Shown: positions 40,865 to 51,560 of the stretch, piece by piece
Position numbering within the stretch: the stretch's first letter is position 1
Layout of the letters: each line of letters opens with the position of its first letter
Source of the DNA: Prorocentrum cordatum
Lineage: Eukaryota > Sar > Dinophyceae > Prorocentrales > Prorocentraceae
DNA length: 64,000 nucleotides
Assembly: GCA_963575745.1 (NCBI GenBank)
Contig: CAUYUJ010006558.1
Location: forward strand, 309,501-373,500
Direction: 5' to 3'
The notes under the pieces: model-generated
What the model was told of the DNA's origin: nothing
What the model saw: the letters and a program-made list of their open reading frames with translations, nothing else
Database searches by the model: none
Program-made: the position numbers and the translations under genes

Positions 40865-41427
40865 AATCTACCAGCATAGATGCAGCGTCAGCCGGCACGA
40901 CGTCCACCGTACGAGGACAGTCCTTGCACGAGGCGGGCACCGACAACAGCTCTTTTTGGTAGTCGCTCACAATGAGCTCGTCCGAGTCGTAGCCAGCTCG
41001 GGAACGCGGAAGCGCGCGTGCGGCTTCATGCGGGCGAGGTACAGTATCAACAGCCTGAGAGCGCTGCATCACGCTCCGCACGTGCTGGGTGGCCTCGATC
41101 TGCGCCGGGGAGCCGCCGCCGTCGGGGGCCGCCCTCTCGCCGCGCCCACTCAGCCAGTTCAAGGCGTTGATGGCGTCGTTGGTACGATGGACGACGGCAT
41201 GGCGACGGGCGACTCGTTGGCGCACTCCTCGGCTTAGCCCAGCCCGGCACGGCCCCTCCTCCACCAGCGTCGGCAAGGGAAAAAGCTCGGGCTGCATCTC
41301 AAAAAAAATCAGGTGGCTCAGCTCGACGACGACCGTCAAACTCAGCGCCAAAAACGCGCCCGCGGGCGCTACCCCTCCAAGGTAGGAGCGGCCTGCAGCG
41401 GGGTCCCTGCAGGCCGCCGTCGCACAG
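40865..41427 (-). pseudogene. Linker protein between Gag-like region and RT (DIRS element)
   Basis: The frame gives FFEMQPELFPLPTLVEEGPC, RVARRHAVVHRTNDAINALN and AGYDSDELIVSDYQKELLSV, then VPADAASMLVDFEERMVRSD. The NDAINALNWLSG pattern recurs, from memory, in dinoflagellate retroelement proteins. No enzymatic motif is seen; a role in the Gag-Pol polyprotein is inferred from position. Confidence 0.5.
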
Positions 41428-42110
41428 CTAGTTCCCTCCTGCGCCTCCAGCCCCTCCTTTGGCGCCCGCCTTAGCCTTCGGACTGGCGGCGGCGCGCGCC
41501 TCTTGGGCCTTCTGGCGCTGCTTCTCGATCTCAGCCTTCTCCTTGGTGCGGGTGGCGACGTGCGCCGTCGGGGCCGGCGCAATCCCCGCCGTCCGCTGCT
41601 GGTGACCCGACCACACCTCCTCGTCCTCGAAGCGGCCCTCACCGGGCCCCCTGCTGGCCGCGTCCAGCAGCAGCTGCATCCTCCTCGCCAACACCTCGAA
41701 CGCGGCCAGCGAAGCAAGATTCAGCTGGTCGTAGCACCCTGCGTGCTCCAGGAGCCGGCACATGGCCTGGAGCTCGCGCGCGAGACGGTCCGAGGCGGCG
41801 GTTCGGTTCTCGGCAAGATACTTATGGTACCACTGCATCGGCGAGCCCCCGGCGCGCTCGATGTTCTTCGCCATCCAAAGCATGGTCCGAGGGCCCTCGA
41901 CAGGCCAGTCCTCGTAGAAGCTCTCATGCATCTTCGCGACGGCCTCCTTCCAAGAGCGGAATCGCCCCCCTTGCTCGTCATGCAGCACAACCAAGGTCCT
42001 CGCGTCATCGTCCACCTCGTCCGTCGAGCTGGCACCCTGTCCCTGGGACAACTTCCCCAGGCCCGGCGAAGCCTTCGGCGTCAGGGAGGCGATCTGCTTC
42101 CACCTCCTCT
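41428..42110 (-). CDS. Gag-like protein of the DIRS element
   Basis: Open on the minus strand from the T-rich tract to a stop at 41428. Segments: DDARTLVVLHDEQGGRFRSW, KMHESFYEDWPVEGPRTMLW, GGSPMQWYHKYLAENRTAAS, LARELQAMCRLLEHAGCYDQ and LNLASLAAFEVLARRMQLLL. It ends in a Lys/Ala/Gly-rich basic tail (QRQKAQEARAAASPKAKAG) suited to nucleic-acid binding. The position ahead of RT fits a capsid-like role. The family is recalled from dinoflagellate sequences and was not searched. Confidence 0.5.
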
Positions 42111-42117
42111 CTGCGAA

Positions 42118-42150
42118 AAGAAAAAAGAAAAAAAAAAAAAAAAAAAAAAC
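42118..42150 (-). other. Intron-like polypyrimidine tract in Gag-like region
   Basis: On the coding strand a ~33-bp T-rich run ends CTTTTCGCAG immediately before AGAGGAGGTGGAAGC, which is a good 3' splice-site pattern. In the unspliced frame it encodes only Phe/Leu. Confidence 0.45.
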
Positions 42151-42745
42151 AAACAGAAAGAGCACGTCCGCCCGCCGACGCCGATCCGATACAGCACCGC
42201 CGCGCTGGCCGCCTGTGGAATCCAGCGACCTTCTCACCCGCCGCCGCCAGGAGGGTGACGTCCCCCCAGCCGTCGGCGTCCTTCTCTGCCAGTATGGTCG
42301 CCACCGTGGCAAACTCCGTGCCCCATAGCCGAACAAAAACACAACCAATCGACCACAAAGAAAAAACAATCACACCAAAACAACAAAAACAATCCACCAA
42401 ACAACACAATCATGAAACAAGCAAACTAACAGAAAAATTAATAAAAACACAAAACAGAATAACACAATCAAGGCAATAAAACCAACACCCAAACACAAAA
42501 ACAAAAAAAAAAAAGAAATACAGAACACAAAAAAAAAAAGAGAAAAAAAAAAAGACAACAGTAAGACGCACAAGGTGGGCGCATGCACAACAGAAAAAAA
42601 GAAAAAAAAAAAAAAAAAAAAAACACAACAACAACCAAAAAAAGACAAGAAGAAAAAGCGAGGGTAGTCAAAGAAGAATCAACAACAACAAAATAAGAAA
42701 AAAAACAAAAACACATACAACAAGTAGCTCGCTCGGCTCGCCGAC
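42151..42745 (-). other. A-rich interruption with a short coding island
   Basis: 42335-42735 is A-rich (T-rich on the coding strand), with AACAACAACAA-like runs. A GC-rich island at 42160-42335 encodes FATVATILAEKDADGWGDVT in one frame. It may represent two intron-like insertions flanking a small exon; boundaries not determined. Confidence 0.35.
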
Positions 42746-43790
42746 GACCCAGCGGTAGTCCACCTCGCCCTCCACCAAGGGCACCGCGGCCCCCGCCTCT
42801 CCGTCGTCCAGAGGCGGGGTCGCGGTTCCACGAACTTCATCAACATCTCCATCACCCAGTCGATCCTGCTCGCCTCGAAGTCGTCTCGGTGGTGACACGA
42901 TCCCGCCTCTCTTCCAGAGGTCGTCCAGCGCCGCCACCTGGCCGTCCCACAGCTGAGCGAACGGCACGGCGGCGATCACCCCGTCGCTCGGCCGCGCTGC
43001 CGACCTCGCCAGCGGCTTCGCCTCAGTCATCTTCAGCCTGAGGGCCCGCGGGCCCAACTCCTCACGAAATCGGTGCCGCGGCGTCTGCGCGGGCGCGGGC
43101 ACGACCCCACCGGGCGCCAACGCGATGAACACCTCGATGTCAGCGCCCACGAACTCCTCGGGCATCTGATCCCCATCCGGCGACTCCGTCACCCACTCTC
43201 TGTCGTTCACTGGCCACAAACACACTCTCTCATGAAGCAGGTCCTCGCCTGCGTCCGCGCAACGCACCAGCACTCTAGAGCCGGGCGTCAGACTTCTCAA
43301 TGAAGCCGCCACCGCGGAGGGAAGGCCGCCGCGTCGAGATGCTGGCGCCACCGACATGTTGATGGCCGCGCATGCCGGCCAGAAATCCCCCGACCGCCGA
43401 GACCAGCGCGTTGCCCGCGACCACGAGCGCGAGGATGACCCACGGCAGCTCCTCGGGGCAGCTGGGCCCTGGGCAGGGCGGGCGCAGCGCCTGAGGGCAG
43501 ACCAGCTCCGGCGTCGGGCAGGTCAGGTTCGGGCAGGTGGGTGGCGGCGGGCACGGCGACGGGAGCGGGCAGGGCTCCCCGCCACCGCCCGTGGCGGCCC
43601 AGCTGGCCACAAGCCCTGCGACCGCGCCGCGCCCGATCTCCCGTGCAGCAGTCTGGAGGAAATCGCCAACAGAAACCGGGGGCACCATCTGAGGTGCGAC
43701 GCCTCGAAAACTTTGAGCATACATGGGCAGCGGTGCAACCCAGCTCGCAACTCCCACTACGCTCTCAATCCAGTCCCAGACAGTGCCATG
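42746..43790 (-). pseudogene. Cys/Pro-rich membrane protein at the 5' end of the DIRS element
   Basis: The minus-strand frame from A1 encodes HGTVWDWIESVVGVASWVAP, then VSVGDFLQTAAREIGRGAVA, a Cys-Pro-rich segment (CPPPPTCPNLTCPTPELVCP) and a hydrophobic span LPWVILALVVAGNALVSAVG that looks membrane-spanning. A second frame from ~43357 gives SLTPGSRVLVRCADAGEDLL, VCLWPVNDREWVTESPDGDQ and MPEEFVGADIEVFIAL. A Cys-Pro region plus one membrane segment is a recurrent 5' ORF feature in dinoflagellate elements of this kind, from memory. The function is unknown. Confidence 0.45.
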
Positions 43791-43793
43791 AGG
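43705..43793 (-). repeat. Split direct repeat A1
   Basis: Counterpart of A2 (36817-36905), located at the 5' end of the element and overlapping the start of its first ORF. It joins copia sequence at TGAGG, after which GAAGCTGCACTT-like copia coding resumes. Confidence 0.85.
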
Positions 43794-45352
43794 AGGCTGC
43801 ACTTGTCAATCCTGAGGACAATAAAGATCGCATCAGATTTCTCGGTAACGAGGATGGCGACTAACAGATGAAGGTTGGAAAAACCTACCTGAAGAAGATA
43901 CAATCACCTCGGCGATCTTCATCATGATTTGCTTGGCATCACCACGGCAGATACTATTGTTCGAGGCCCCGCTGGCGAACCGGATCAGAGGCGACGACTT
44001 CGAGGCAAACAAACAGTTCCAGGACGCCAGCCACTTGCAGTTGTTCCAAAACCTGGACCACTTGACACTTCTGCGGACGTGTTTTACCACGGACAAAGCC
44101 CAACATGGAGGTGCGAGAACTACCCAAGAAGTTAGTTCATTCCAACGAAAAAGACCGCGTCGGACTATTACGCCTACTCCATGAACGATTCTGGCACAAC
44201 TCTCCACGGGACATGATGGAGTTGCTTCAGGACCACAAGCCATTGTGCTACAAGGCATAGAGGTGCGCAAGGCTTGCGAGATCTGTCAACACTGGGCCAG
44301 ACGACATCTACGACCACAGGTCAAGCTTTTTCCTGGCCACAGCGTTCAACGAGATGGTCCAGCATGATCTGTTTTTCTTATGGGACGAAACGTTCATGAT
44401 CCTCATCGACGAGGCGACTAAGTGGAAGACCGGCGACCACCTCATCAACAAGACAGGTCCAGTATTGCTGAAGACGCTGAACTATCTTTGGATACATATT
44501 TTGGGAGCGATGCAGAACCTTCTCACTGATCAGGAAGGCGGCCTCGTGGGACACGAGGCCACCAAGCTATGTGATCGTCTCGAGATCAACAGGTTGGCCA
44601 TCGGCAAAGGAGGCGCTACCACCAAAGGACTAGCCGAACGTCATCTGGCTCTTCTTAAATCACTCATACTCAAGCTCAAGCAGTCGTGTCAAGCAGAAGG
44701 ACTCAATCTAAGCTACTCCGACATCTGCTACGAGTGCTGCGCTGGCCACAATGTCACTCTCAATTGCGGCGGCAGTACTCCGCAACTGGTTTTGATTGGT
44801 CAGCTACCGAGGACTATTGCGATCGACAGTGAGACCATCACATCCATGACAAGAGCTCTTGAGAAGCGACCCGACAACATGGAGTCTATGGCACGAGCAA
44901 GGCTGTTGGCACGTCAGGCTATCGCACAGTCAGTTATTCAAGGCCGACTAGCCAAAGTAGCCAAGATCGCGCAACATCAGCACGAACCAGAGCTACGTGT
45001 CCCCGGCACTATATGCGACATGTGGCGAGAACCAGCACGGAAAGATGAATGCGGATGGCGAGGCCCAGCTGATATCATCAGTCTTGAGCGACGCGCAGGC
45101 TCAGTAATAGTCAAACACCAGGGCCAGCCACTTATCATTCCTCTGCGACACCTTAGGCGGCACATTCTAACGGGGCATTTCATCACTGAGTTCAACCAGA
45201 GAAGCGACACGAGCAGCTTCTACATGAACTACGACCTATGCAACCCTACGATGACCGAGGCAGCGGCGACCTTATCGGCACCATATCATATACATGCTCA
45301 CGGAGTTGTGGTTCCCATCAGAGACGCTGTGCGGCGTCGTGGACTTAGTTGA
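43794..45352 (+). pseudogene. Copia-like integrase
   Basis: After the insertion the copia frame resumes (EAALVNPEDNKDRIRFLG). Fragments VRGPAGEPDQRRRLRGKQTV and GPLDTSADVFYHG lead to LVHSNEKDRVGLLRLLHERF, with HERFWH (H-X3-H) and then ACEICQHW (C-X2-C), the HHCC zinc site. From 44354 one frame holds the catalytic core: FFLWDETFMILIDEATKW (Asp), MQNLLTDQEGGLVGHEA (Asp) and ATTKGLAERHLALLKSL (Glu). A C-terminal part (VPGTICDMWREPARKDECGW, GPADIISLERRAGSVIVKH) follows. The DDE core is uninterrupted for 332 residues; the zinc region is frameshifted. Confidence 0.75.
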
Positions 45353-46599
45353 TGGAGCTACACCTACGAAGCTATATTTATTTGGCCTTGTATGGCAGCA
45401 AGAGCAATATCGATATGTCCACAGCGAAGTGGCATGTACATTTTGCAAACCCCTGACTATGAGCATCAAAACCTTCCATGACACCTCTAAGCCTGTGCAC
45501 GGCATCTGATATGGCTCACAGGTACGACGGCTTCCCCAGATTAAAAATGCTCCGTGGACTCTACTTCTACGTTGGCGACGCGACGACCGAGCGGACTACA
45601 GCATTCGCGTGCGACGTCTGGACATTGCTCTACGCTACACAGCAGAACAACCCGTTACACACAGCACGGTGATGCTCTACAGCTACGACCATTGCGAGGA
45701 TTTGGACAAGCATTTTGATCCACCAGAGCCGGATTGGAATGACATCGGCATGATATATTGGCCTGAGACCTCTCCAACCTAGTTGTTCCGGATCAGCAGC
45801 CACCGCGTGATCCGCCAGCACCACCAGCTCAGGCACCACCATTTCCACCATTTCCATCAAATACTGCACCTCCTGAAGAGCCTGAACATCCAGCAGGTCA
45901 GTTACCTCGCGGTCGACCCTCGACGGCAACAGCTACAGCGGGCACACCACAGCTCAATACTCCAGGTGATCAGGTTATCGATACCGACGACGATATGGAA
46001 CAGGTACCTGCTCATGGACATGATCATGACCTACCTCCAGCACCTGGAACGGCACCTCGACGTACTCTACGAGGAGCACCGAGAGGACCACCATCGTTAC
46101 AGCCACAGCACAGAGACACCAGATAATCAGAGGACCAGCTGATGACTCCATCCACTCTTGGCGATCAGCTACCCCATGTCCCACTAGACTCGGACATACC
46201 CAGGACCAGCACTACGGAGAAACAAACAACAGTAGATCCTCCAGACGCAGCATCATCACCACCGCAGAAGCGAGGGCGATCATCATCACCATCTCCATGG
46301 TCATCTCCCTGGCAACCGGAGTCACCACCACCACGACCGCCGACTACATCGACGGGGCGATATCAACCAAGGACTTCGTCTTCCTCACCATTCGGACACT
46401 GATACTACCTATTCGAGAAGATTCATCTACTCGAGAAAATGTAGCACCCGACCTACGACCGGCTACGCCAGGCACACCATCGACTCAACCAGCAGCTACA
46501 CCAGGCACTTCTACGACACAGCCACCACCCGCAGAAGAACAGCCCTCGGCTTCTACGGACAGGACTCTGGAATATAGCGACGACCAGGATGCAGAGTAA
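45353..46599 (+). pseudogene. Copia integrase-RT linker
   Basis: Mixed frames without enzyme motifs. First comes a hydrophobic/basic part (FGLVWQQEQYRYVHSEVACT, YDGFPRLKMLRGLYFYVGDA), then His/Pro/Ser/Thr-rich low complexity (46140-46590, PPDAASSPPQKRGRSSSPSP; TPGTPSTQPAATPGTS). It has the composition of the variable linker that separates integrase from reverse transcriptase in copia polyproteins. Confidence 0.5.
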
Positions 46600-46875
46600 C
46601 TTTATACCAGGCAATGGTTGACCACCACCTTGGAATTCCCAAGACAGTCAATCTCTGCGAACGGTTACCCGACGGAACTCACAAGCAGATTATGGAAGCA
46701 ATCTACGACGAGATGCTCAGCGACCTTTCAAAGGACCTCGACTTAGTATCACCGACGTTGCATTATGACTCTGGCATATATCGTTGTTTTCGTTGCGACT
46801 TGCGTAAATCTAATGTTTTCGAATTGACGATTCGACGGCGGACCTCACTGATGACGAGATGAGGCGTTTTGCGAA
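46600..46875 (+). pseudogene. Copia-like RT, N-terminal fragment
   Basis: The frame from 46614 encodes VNLCERLPDGTHKQIMEAIY and DSGIYRCFRCDLRKS. A second frame gives DDSTADLTDDEMRRFAK, ending near 46875. The expected continuation appears after the satellite block, at 48477. The open fragment is too short to judge catalysis. Confidence 0.5.
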
Positions 46876-47154
46876 ACGGAAGACAATTTAAAACATGGTT
46901 TCCCCCATGGGCCCAACGCTGCACTGCGCCTATAGAAAACAAAGGAGGCGGGGCAAACTGGATCGCTGGATACGTCCCCGCGAGCGCCCTGGCGCCCTGC
47001 ATGCAGGGGCAGATTCCTGTGCACCCCCTCTTGGCGTCAGGCCACGCCTGCCACGCCCTGCGACCCCAGCGTGGATAGAGATTGCGCTCAAGGACCACTC
47101 CGTGCGCACCGCGCACCCTGTCTGGGTTGCGAAGCGGCGCTGAATACGCAGATT
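46876..47154. other. Left part of the insertion in copia RT
   Basis: GC-rich, with CCCATGGGCCC and GCCCTGCATGCAGGGGC palindromes. It has no recognisable coding and lies between the copia break point and the satellite. Confidence 0.5.
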
Positions 47155-48340
47155 CGGCACGCCGCTGGTAGATTTTTATACAACGGGGGCGATGTTTGAC
47201 TCTAAAACCCACTAGCGGGAACCCAGTGTACAAAAAATCATTCCCGGATCGGAAGACGGGAACATCTCAATGTGGATATGCGACACTGAATGCAAAAATG
47301 CCAAGCGCCAGCGCGCGCGGCGGCGGCATGCCGCTGATAGATGTTCTACAACGAGGCGAAATTTCGCGCGCGCGCGCGGCGGCGGCATGCCGCTGATAGA
47401 TTTTATACAACGGTACGCAATATGATATCCAAAATCCAATTGCGAAATCCCCATGAACAAATTCCTTCATCACCATGTGGATATACGACACTGAATGCAC
47501 AAAGTGCCCATCGCCAACGAGCGCGCGCTCGGCGGCGGCATGCCGCTGATAGACTTGATGCAACGGGAGCGATGTTGAACTCCAAAACCCAATGGACAAA
47601 AAAATGTAGAAATTCATTCTCTGATCGGAAGACAGGAACATCCCAATGTGGATATACGACACTGAATGCAAAAATGCTAATCGCCAGCGCGCGCGGCGGC
47701 GGCGTGCCGCTGATAGGTTCGACGCGCAACGGGAGTGAGGTTGAACTCCAAAATCCAATGGCGAATACCCAATGTAAAAATTCATTCTCTGATCAGAAGA
47801 CGGGAACATCCCCGCGTGGACATTCGACACCGAATGCACCAATGCCAATCGCCAACGTGCGCGCGGCTGCGGCATGCCGCTGATAGATCCATATACAACG
47901 GGAGCCATGTTGAATTCCAGAACCCAATGGCGAAAACCCAATGTGAAAATTCATTCCCTGATCGGAAGACGGGAACATCCTCATGTGGATATACGACACT
48001 GAATGCTCAAATGCCAATCGCCAACGCGCGCGCGGCGGCGGCAGGCCGCTGATCGGTTTGATGCAACGTGAGCGAGGTTGAACTCCAAAATCCAAAGGCG
48101 AAAACCCACTGTAAAAATTTCATTCTCTGATCGGAAGACGGGAACATCCCCATGTGGATATGCGACACTGAATGCGCAATGCCAATCGCCAACGCGCGCG
48201 CGCTCGGCGGCGGCATGCCGCTGATCGATTTTATACCGCGGGAGCGATGTTGAATTCCAAAACCCAATGGCGAAAATCCAAAGTAAAAAATCATTCTCTG
48301 ATCGGAAGACGGGAGCATCCCCATCGGCATTCTCCCAGGC
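47155..48340. repeat. ~170-bp satellite array
   Basis: The anchor CCGCTGAT(A/C)G recurs at about 47161, 47331, 47390, 47543, 47707, 47877, 48046 and 48218, giving a ~165-172-bp period plus one short unit of 59 bp. Each unit has a GCGCGCGCGGCGGCGGCATG block, AATGGCGAAAACCCAATGT and TCTGATCGGAAGACGGGAAC. Frames crossing it on both strands encode shifting repeats and are not proteins. Confidence 0.9.
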
Positions 48341-48476
48341 ACCGGGGCATATACAAATGGCATCGATCGGCATCCATGGAATTTTTCCCAGGGGGACATA
48401 TTAACAATAATCATTCGGATGCGAATCCATGGCGATCGGGATCCGGGGGAGGGGGGGTTAACTGGTTCGGGACATT
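48341..48476. other. Right edge of the insertion in copia RT
   Basis: Unique sequence with CATCGATCGGCATCCATGG and a G-run near 48450-48458, ending where RT coding resumes. No clear target-site duplication against 46876. Confidence 0.45.
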
Positions 48477-49339
48477 ACTTCGAGATCACTTACCGGACAA
48501 GGCGAACATCGTCGACTGTACCTGGGTAAGGAGATGGAAGATCAAGCACGTTGAGGTCAAATCACGACTATGCGCTCGCGGCTGTTTCGGCCGACGAAAG
48601 AATTTCGTCGAGAAGCACAGCTAAAGGCAACGAGATTATCGCAACGATTGATTTTAACTGTTGTGACGGCATGCTACGCGTGAGCGACGAGGACGATGGC
48701 GACGTTGACGCCGAGAGCTTAGATATTCCAACAGCTTCCCTACAAGGACTTGGATATGACAATTTATGCGAGAAGGCGAGGGATCTTGGCCATGAGTACC
48801 GAGAAGATCGCACAGTACATCTAATTCCTCCAGAAAACGTTTGGAGCCACTTTCGACGCATGCCAGAGGAATCAGCGAGTTGGGAGATTCCCTACAAGGA
48901 TCGACACCGCTACGCCCTTAAGTGCTTACGAGCCATGCGCAGCTTCACTGATGCTCCATTGATGTTTCAGCTAGCGCTGCTGGGGTTTCTCAAAGACAAA
49001 ACTGGAGCTGGATCCCCGGTTTTCAACGACAGCCGCCTCTACTGGGCAGCGAGGTGATCGTTTTGGTTATGGCAGTGCATGCGGACGACTTGCAGATTAC
49101 TGGCAGCAGGTTTTATCGCGACTGGATACGCAAGAAAGTTGGAATCTAGATTTGGCAAACTCAAGAGATATACCATGCCATATACTCATGCTGGCCTACA
49201 GCTTGAACGGATTCTACGGACATGTACTCGTATTCATCAGGCCCGTACCACGTCGTGCTTTGTTTTATCGTTCGTGATGCCAGAAGGGCGATTGGCAGTG
49301 CCAGATTCACCCTGCACGGCAGTAGCCCATCACACTTTT
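48477..49339 (+). pseudogene. Copia-like reverse transcriptase, palm and thumb
   Basis: Fragments over three frames: NIVDCTWVRRWKIKHVEVKS then LCARGCFG (fingers), SLDIPTASLQGLGYDNLCEK (motif A; copia RTs usually read SLDISTAFLQG), APLMFQLALLGFLKDKTGAG then VFNDSRLYW, and MAVHADDLQITGSRFYRDWI near 49068-49127, the DD motif C (HADD rather than YVDD). KKLESRFGKLKRYTMPYTHA then GLQLER follow. RT motif order is correct; frame changes at ~48600, 49050 and 49130 inactivate it. Confidence 0.7.
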
Positions 49340-50090
49340 CGGTCTCTTACTTGTGGGGCTCTTTGGGCATGTCAGACACGACTGGAGGAGTTGCTTAAAG
49401 TTATTGCTTTGCAGACAAAGCTACAAAGTCCGACTATCAAGGACCTGGTGGCGATCAACACTGTGATCAAGAGGCTCACGAATAATCCAGAAGTCTGGCA
49501 TCTACTACCGGAAGCTCAAGGCACCACTAAGGATCGCGTGCATCACGGACGCTTCCTCGGCCAACAAGAACAGCGATTTTGCCGCGGCAGGTGTTACCAT
49601 AGGTCTTCAGGAATATCGACTACATTTTCCACTATGCGATCGACAAGGCTACTTGCAAGACATCTTGATTGACGACTCAGTGGCAAGCTACACGCGTTTG
49701 GTACTTACCTCGACTAAGTCAAAGAGAGTTTCTCACAACACCTCACATGCAGAGACATTGGCAGCAGCACGAGGAGTAGGTATGGCTCAGATTATCGGCG
49801 TGAGATTTACGGAACGGGAGATCAACACCCTGTGTGGACCACATAAACCGCTACAGTTTCAAGAACGATTTGATCGAGGGCAGTTGAGTCTACCAGTTGA
49901 TGCGTATGTTGACTGTATGGACCTGTGGGAATTATGTTGTGGACCTCGAGGAACCCCACAGGACAAGTCACAACGTCTGGGTATTCTTTCTCTTCGAGAG
50001 GAAAGAAGGACGTTACGACTACGAAGGCTTTATCACGTAAGAATTAAGTGGATGGTTTCGGATAGGTTGACGAAGTATTTTGGCGCATAG
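49340..50090 (+). pseudogene. Copia-like RNase H
   Basis: CITDASSANKNSDFAAAGVT (first Asp near 49545), then in the 49653-50090 frame VLTSTKSKRVSHNTSHAETL (Glu near 49750) and YVDCMDLWELCCGPRGTPQD (Asp near 49912). It ends LYHVRIKWMVSDRLTKYFGA, with the stop at 50088-50090. D-E-D spacing and the terminal LTKY motif fit copia RNase H. One frame change lies near 49640. Confidence 0.75.
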
Positions 50091-50340
50091 TCATAGTCAC
50101 TCTTGGAACTAACTACTACGGGATTCTGGACGATTGGAGGCACACTACGAGTTAGACAAGGTTTGGGACTTGACAGTACCAGACCACATGCTACGGCGAC
50201 TACATCATAGAGACTTCAGAGAGTACGGCGACTGCACCAGTGTATGACTTCACAAAGATTTCAAGCTCACCAACAACGGCTACGGCCTCAAGACAGAGTT
50301 CATTCAGAGTTATTTCAGTGGGTGTATATATATATACATG
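50091..50340. other. Sequence 3' of copia RNase H
   Basis: No open frame of note and no match to the LTR-like repeat at 32181, so a 3' LTR is not visible. It ends in a TGTATATATATATACA palindrome (about 50323-50339). Confidence 0.45.
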
Positions 50341-50380
50341 CTAGAACCACGCGCGCGCTTCGCGCGCGCTTAGGTTCTAG
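50341..50380. repeat. GC-alternating hairpin
   Basis: The arms CTAGAACC (50341-50348) and GGTTCTAG (50373-50380) enclose GCGCGCGC (50351-50358), a TTC loop and GCGCGCGC (50362-50369). Both stems are perfect, with a small AC/TTA bulge between them. The alternating purine-pyrimidine stem could also adopt Z-DNA. Confidence 0.9.
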
Positions 50381-50755
50381 TCACTCCCGCGACCACGCTC
50401 AACACCGCCAATGCCGCCACGGCTACCACCGCCCGTTCCGCCATCACCGCGGTCACGACCATTTCTGATTCCATGTCCATTCTGGGCATGACCACCCCAT
50501 CCACAACGATCGCACTGTCCACGACCACTATAACGGCCATTGGTTCAACCTGTGCCTGTACCGCCACCAATACCACTACCATTGCCACTGCCACTGCCGC
50601 GAATCCACGACCACTATCATTACCACCACGGCAAGTGCCACCGCCACGACCATCCTAATCGTCGGTAGGACCACAATCGGCGCACGAACTGAAGCCAACT
50701 GCAGCCTGAAGCCAACTGCAGCCATCACCACCACGACCCCTCCAGGGTTCTCCTG
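50381..50755. repeat. CCA/CCG-rich low complexity
   Basis: Short GCCACCACGACC / GCCACTGCCACTGCC-type repeats encode Thr/Ala or Val/Met runs in either strand. GAAGCCAACTGCAGCC is directly repeated at 50691 and 50709. No gene recognised. Confidence 0.7.
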
Positions 50756-51560
50756 GGGGCGTCTTCTGAGCCCCTTGGCGCTGTCTTGGGAACCTTTTGG
50801 GGCTCTCTTGGAGCCCTCTTGGGCCGTCTTGGGGCTCTGATGAGATGTCTTGGGGCCCTCTTGGGCCCCTCTTGGGGGCCTCTTGGCCGAATTGGGGATC
50901 CCACTGCTTCTTCTCACATCCTCGATATTCAGTGTTCACTTCTCTTCGCCTATGCTCGTTTCCTCGCCCTTCCTCCCTCGTCCTTCTGCGCACTTTTCCT
51001 GCTCAGCCTTCCCTCTTCTTCCTCCTCGTCCTGATCTTTTCTGCATCTTCCCTCTACCCCCCTGCTCCTCCTCCCTTCCTCCTCTTCCTTCTCCCTCCCC
51101 CCCGCGTGGATCTCCGCTGGAGAAGCCTCCGGAAACTCTGGGAGACCAGGTTCGCCTGGGGCGTTTCGGGGGCCTTTTGGGGCCTCCTTGGGACTCTGTG
51201 GGCGGAGGGCTTGAAATGTTCGTAGAGCATCCTCTCTGGGCCCCTGCTTGGGGCCGTCCTGGGTCCCTCTTGGGCCGTCTTGGAGACCTCTTGGGCTAGG
51301 GGCCCTTCTGGGCTGTCTTGGAACCCTCTTGGGCTGTCTTGGGGCGATCCTGGCGGCCTCTCGGGCCGTCTTCGTTCCCCTGGAAGGGCAAGAGGCGAAT
51401 CCCTAAAAAAAAAACGTTTTCCGACGGAGACGGGGCCATTTTTGCATCTTGGGGCCCTCTTGGGAGGGCTCTTGGGGCCCTCTTGGGCTGTCTCGGGGGC
51501 TCCCTGGAGCCCTCTTGGAGCCATCGTCGGCATCTTCAAGCTACATTTCGAGGCTCGTGC
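50756..51560. repeat. CTTGGGGCC-type repeats with C/T-rich island
   Basis: CTTGGGCCGTCTTGGGGCTC-like units at 50770-50890 and 51230-51540 flank a pyrimidine-rich island (50925-51110, TTCCTCCTCGTCC). They are related to 21.2-23.3 kb and 56.2-57.9 kb. The frames show Leu/Gly/Pro repeats only. Confidence 0.75.

Larger units (their letters stand above)
36631..43793 (-). mobile_element. DIRS/Ngaro-like tyrosine-recombinase retroelement
   Basis: Read on the minus strand: repeat A1 (43793-43705), Cys/Pro-rich membrane protein and Gag-like region, reverse transcriptase, RNase H, tyrosine recombinase, methyltransferase-like domain, then repeats B1 (37026-36902), A2 (36905-36817) and B2 (36755-36631). 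A1...B1-A2-B2 split direct repeats are the hallmark of Ngaro-type elements. No target-site duplication is seen; the three junctions share TGAGG. Several frameshifts make it non-functional as assembled. Confidence 0.8.
32181..50090 (+). mobile_element. Decayed Ty1/copia-like retrotransposon, twice interrupted
   Basis: Gag with CCHC knuckle, protease, methyltransferase-like module, integrase, Pro-rich linker, reverse transcriptase and RNase H are recognisable in copia order on the plus strand, spread over many frames. A DIRS/Ngaro-like element (36631-43793) and a satellite block (46876-48470) are inserted in it. Without these the element would be about 9 kb. The many frameshifts show it is not functional. 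Confidence 0.75.

Noticed and set aside
47155-48340. CRISPR-like array (regular ~170-bp repeats)
   Set aside because: The whole unit repeats with no variable spacers, cas genes are absent and the genome is eukaryotic; it is a satellite.
50341-50380. Bacterial-type rho-independent terminator
   Set aside because: The stem is strong but there is no T-run, and the context is eukaryotic.
50091-50700. 3' LTR of the copia element
   Set aside because: No sequence here matches the LTR-like repeat at 32181 or 58271.
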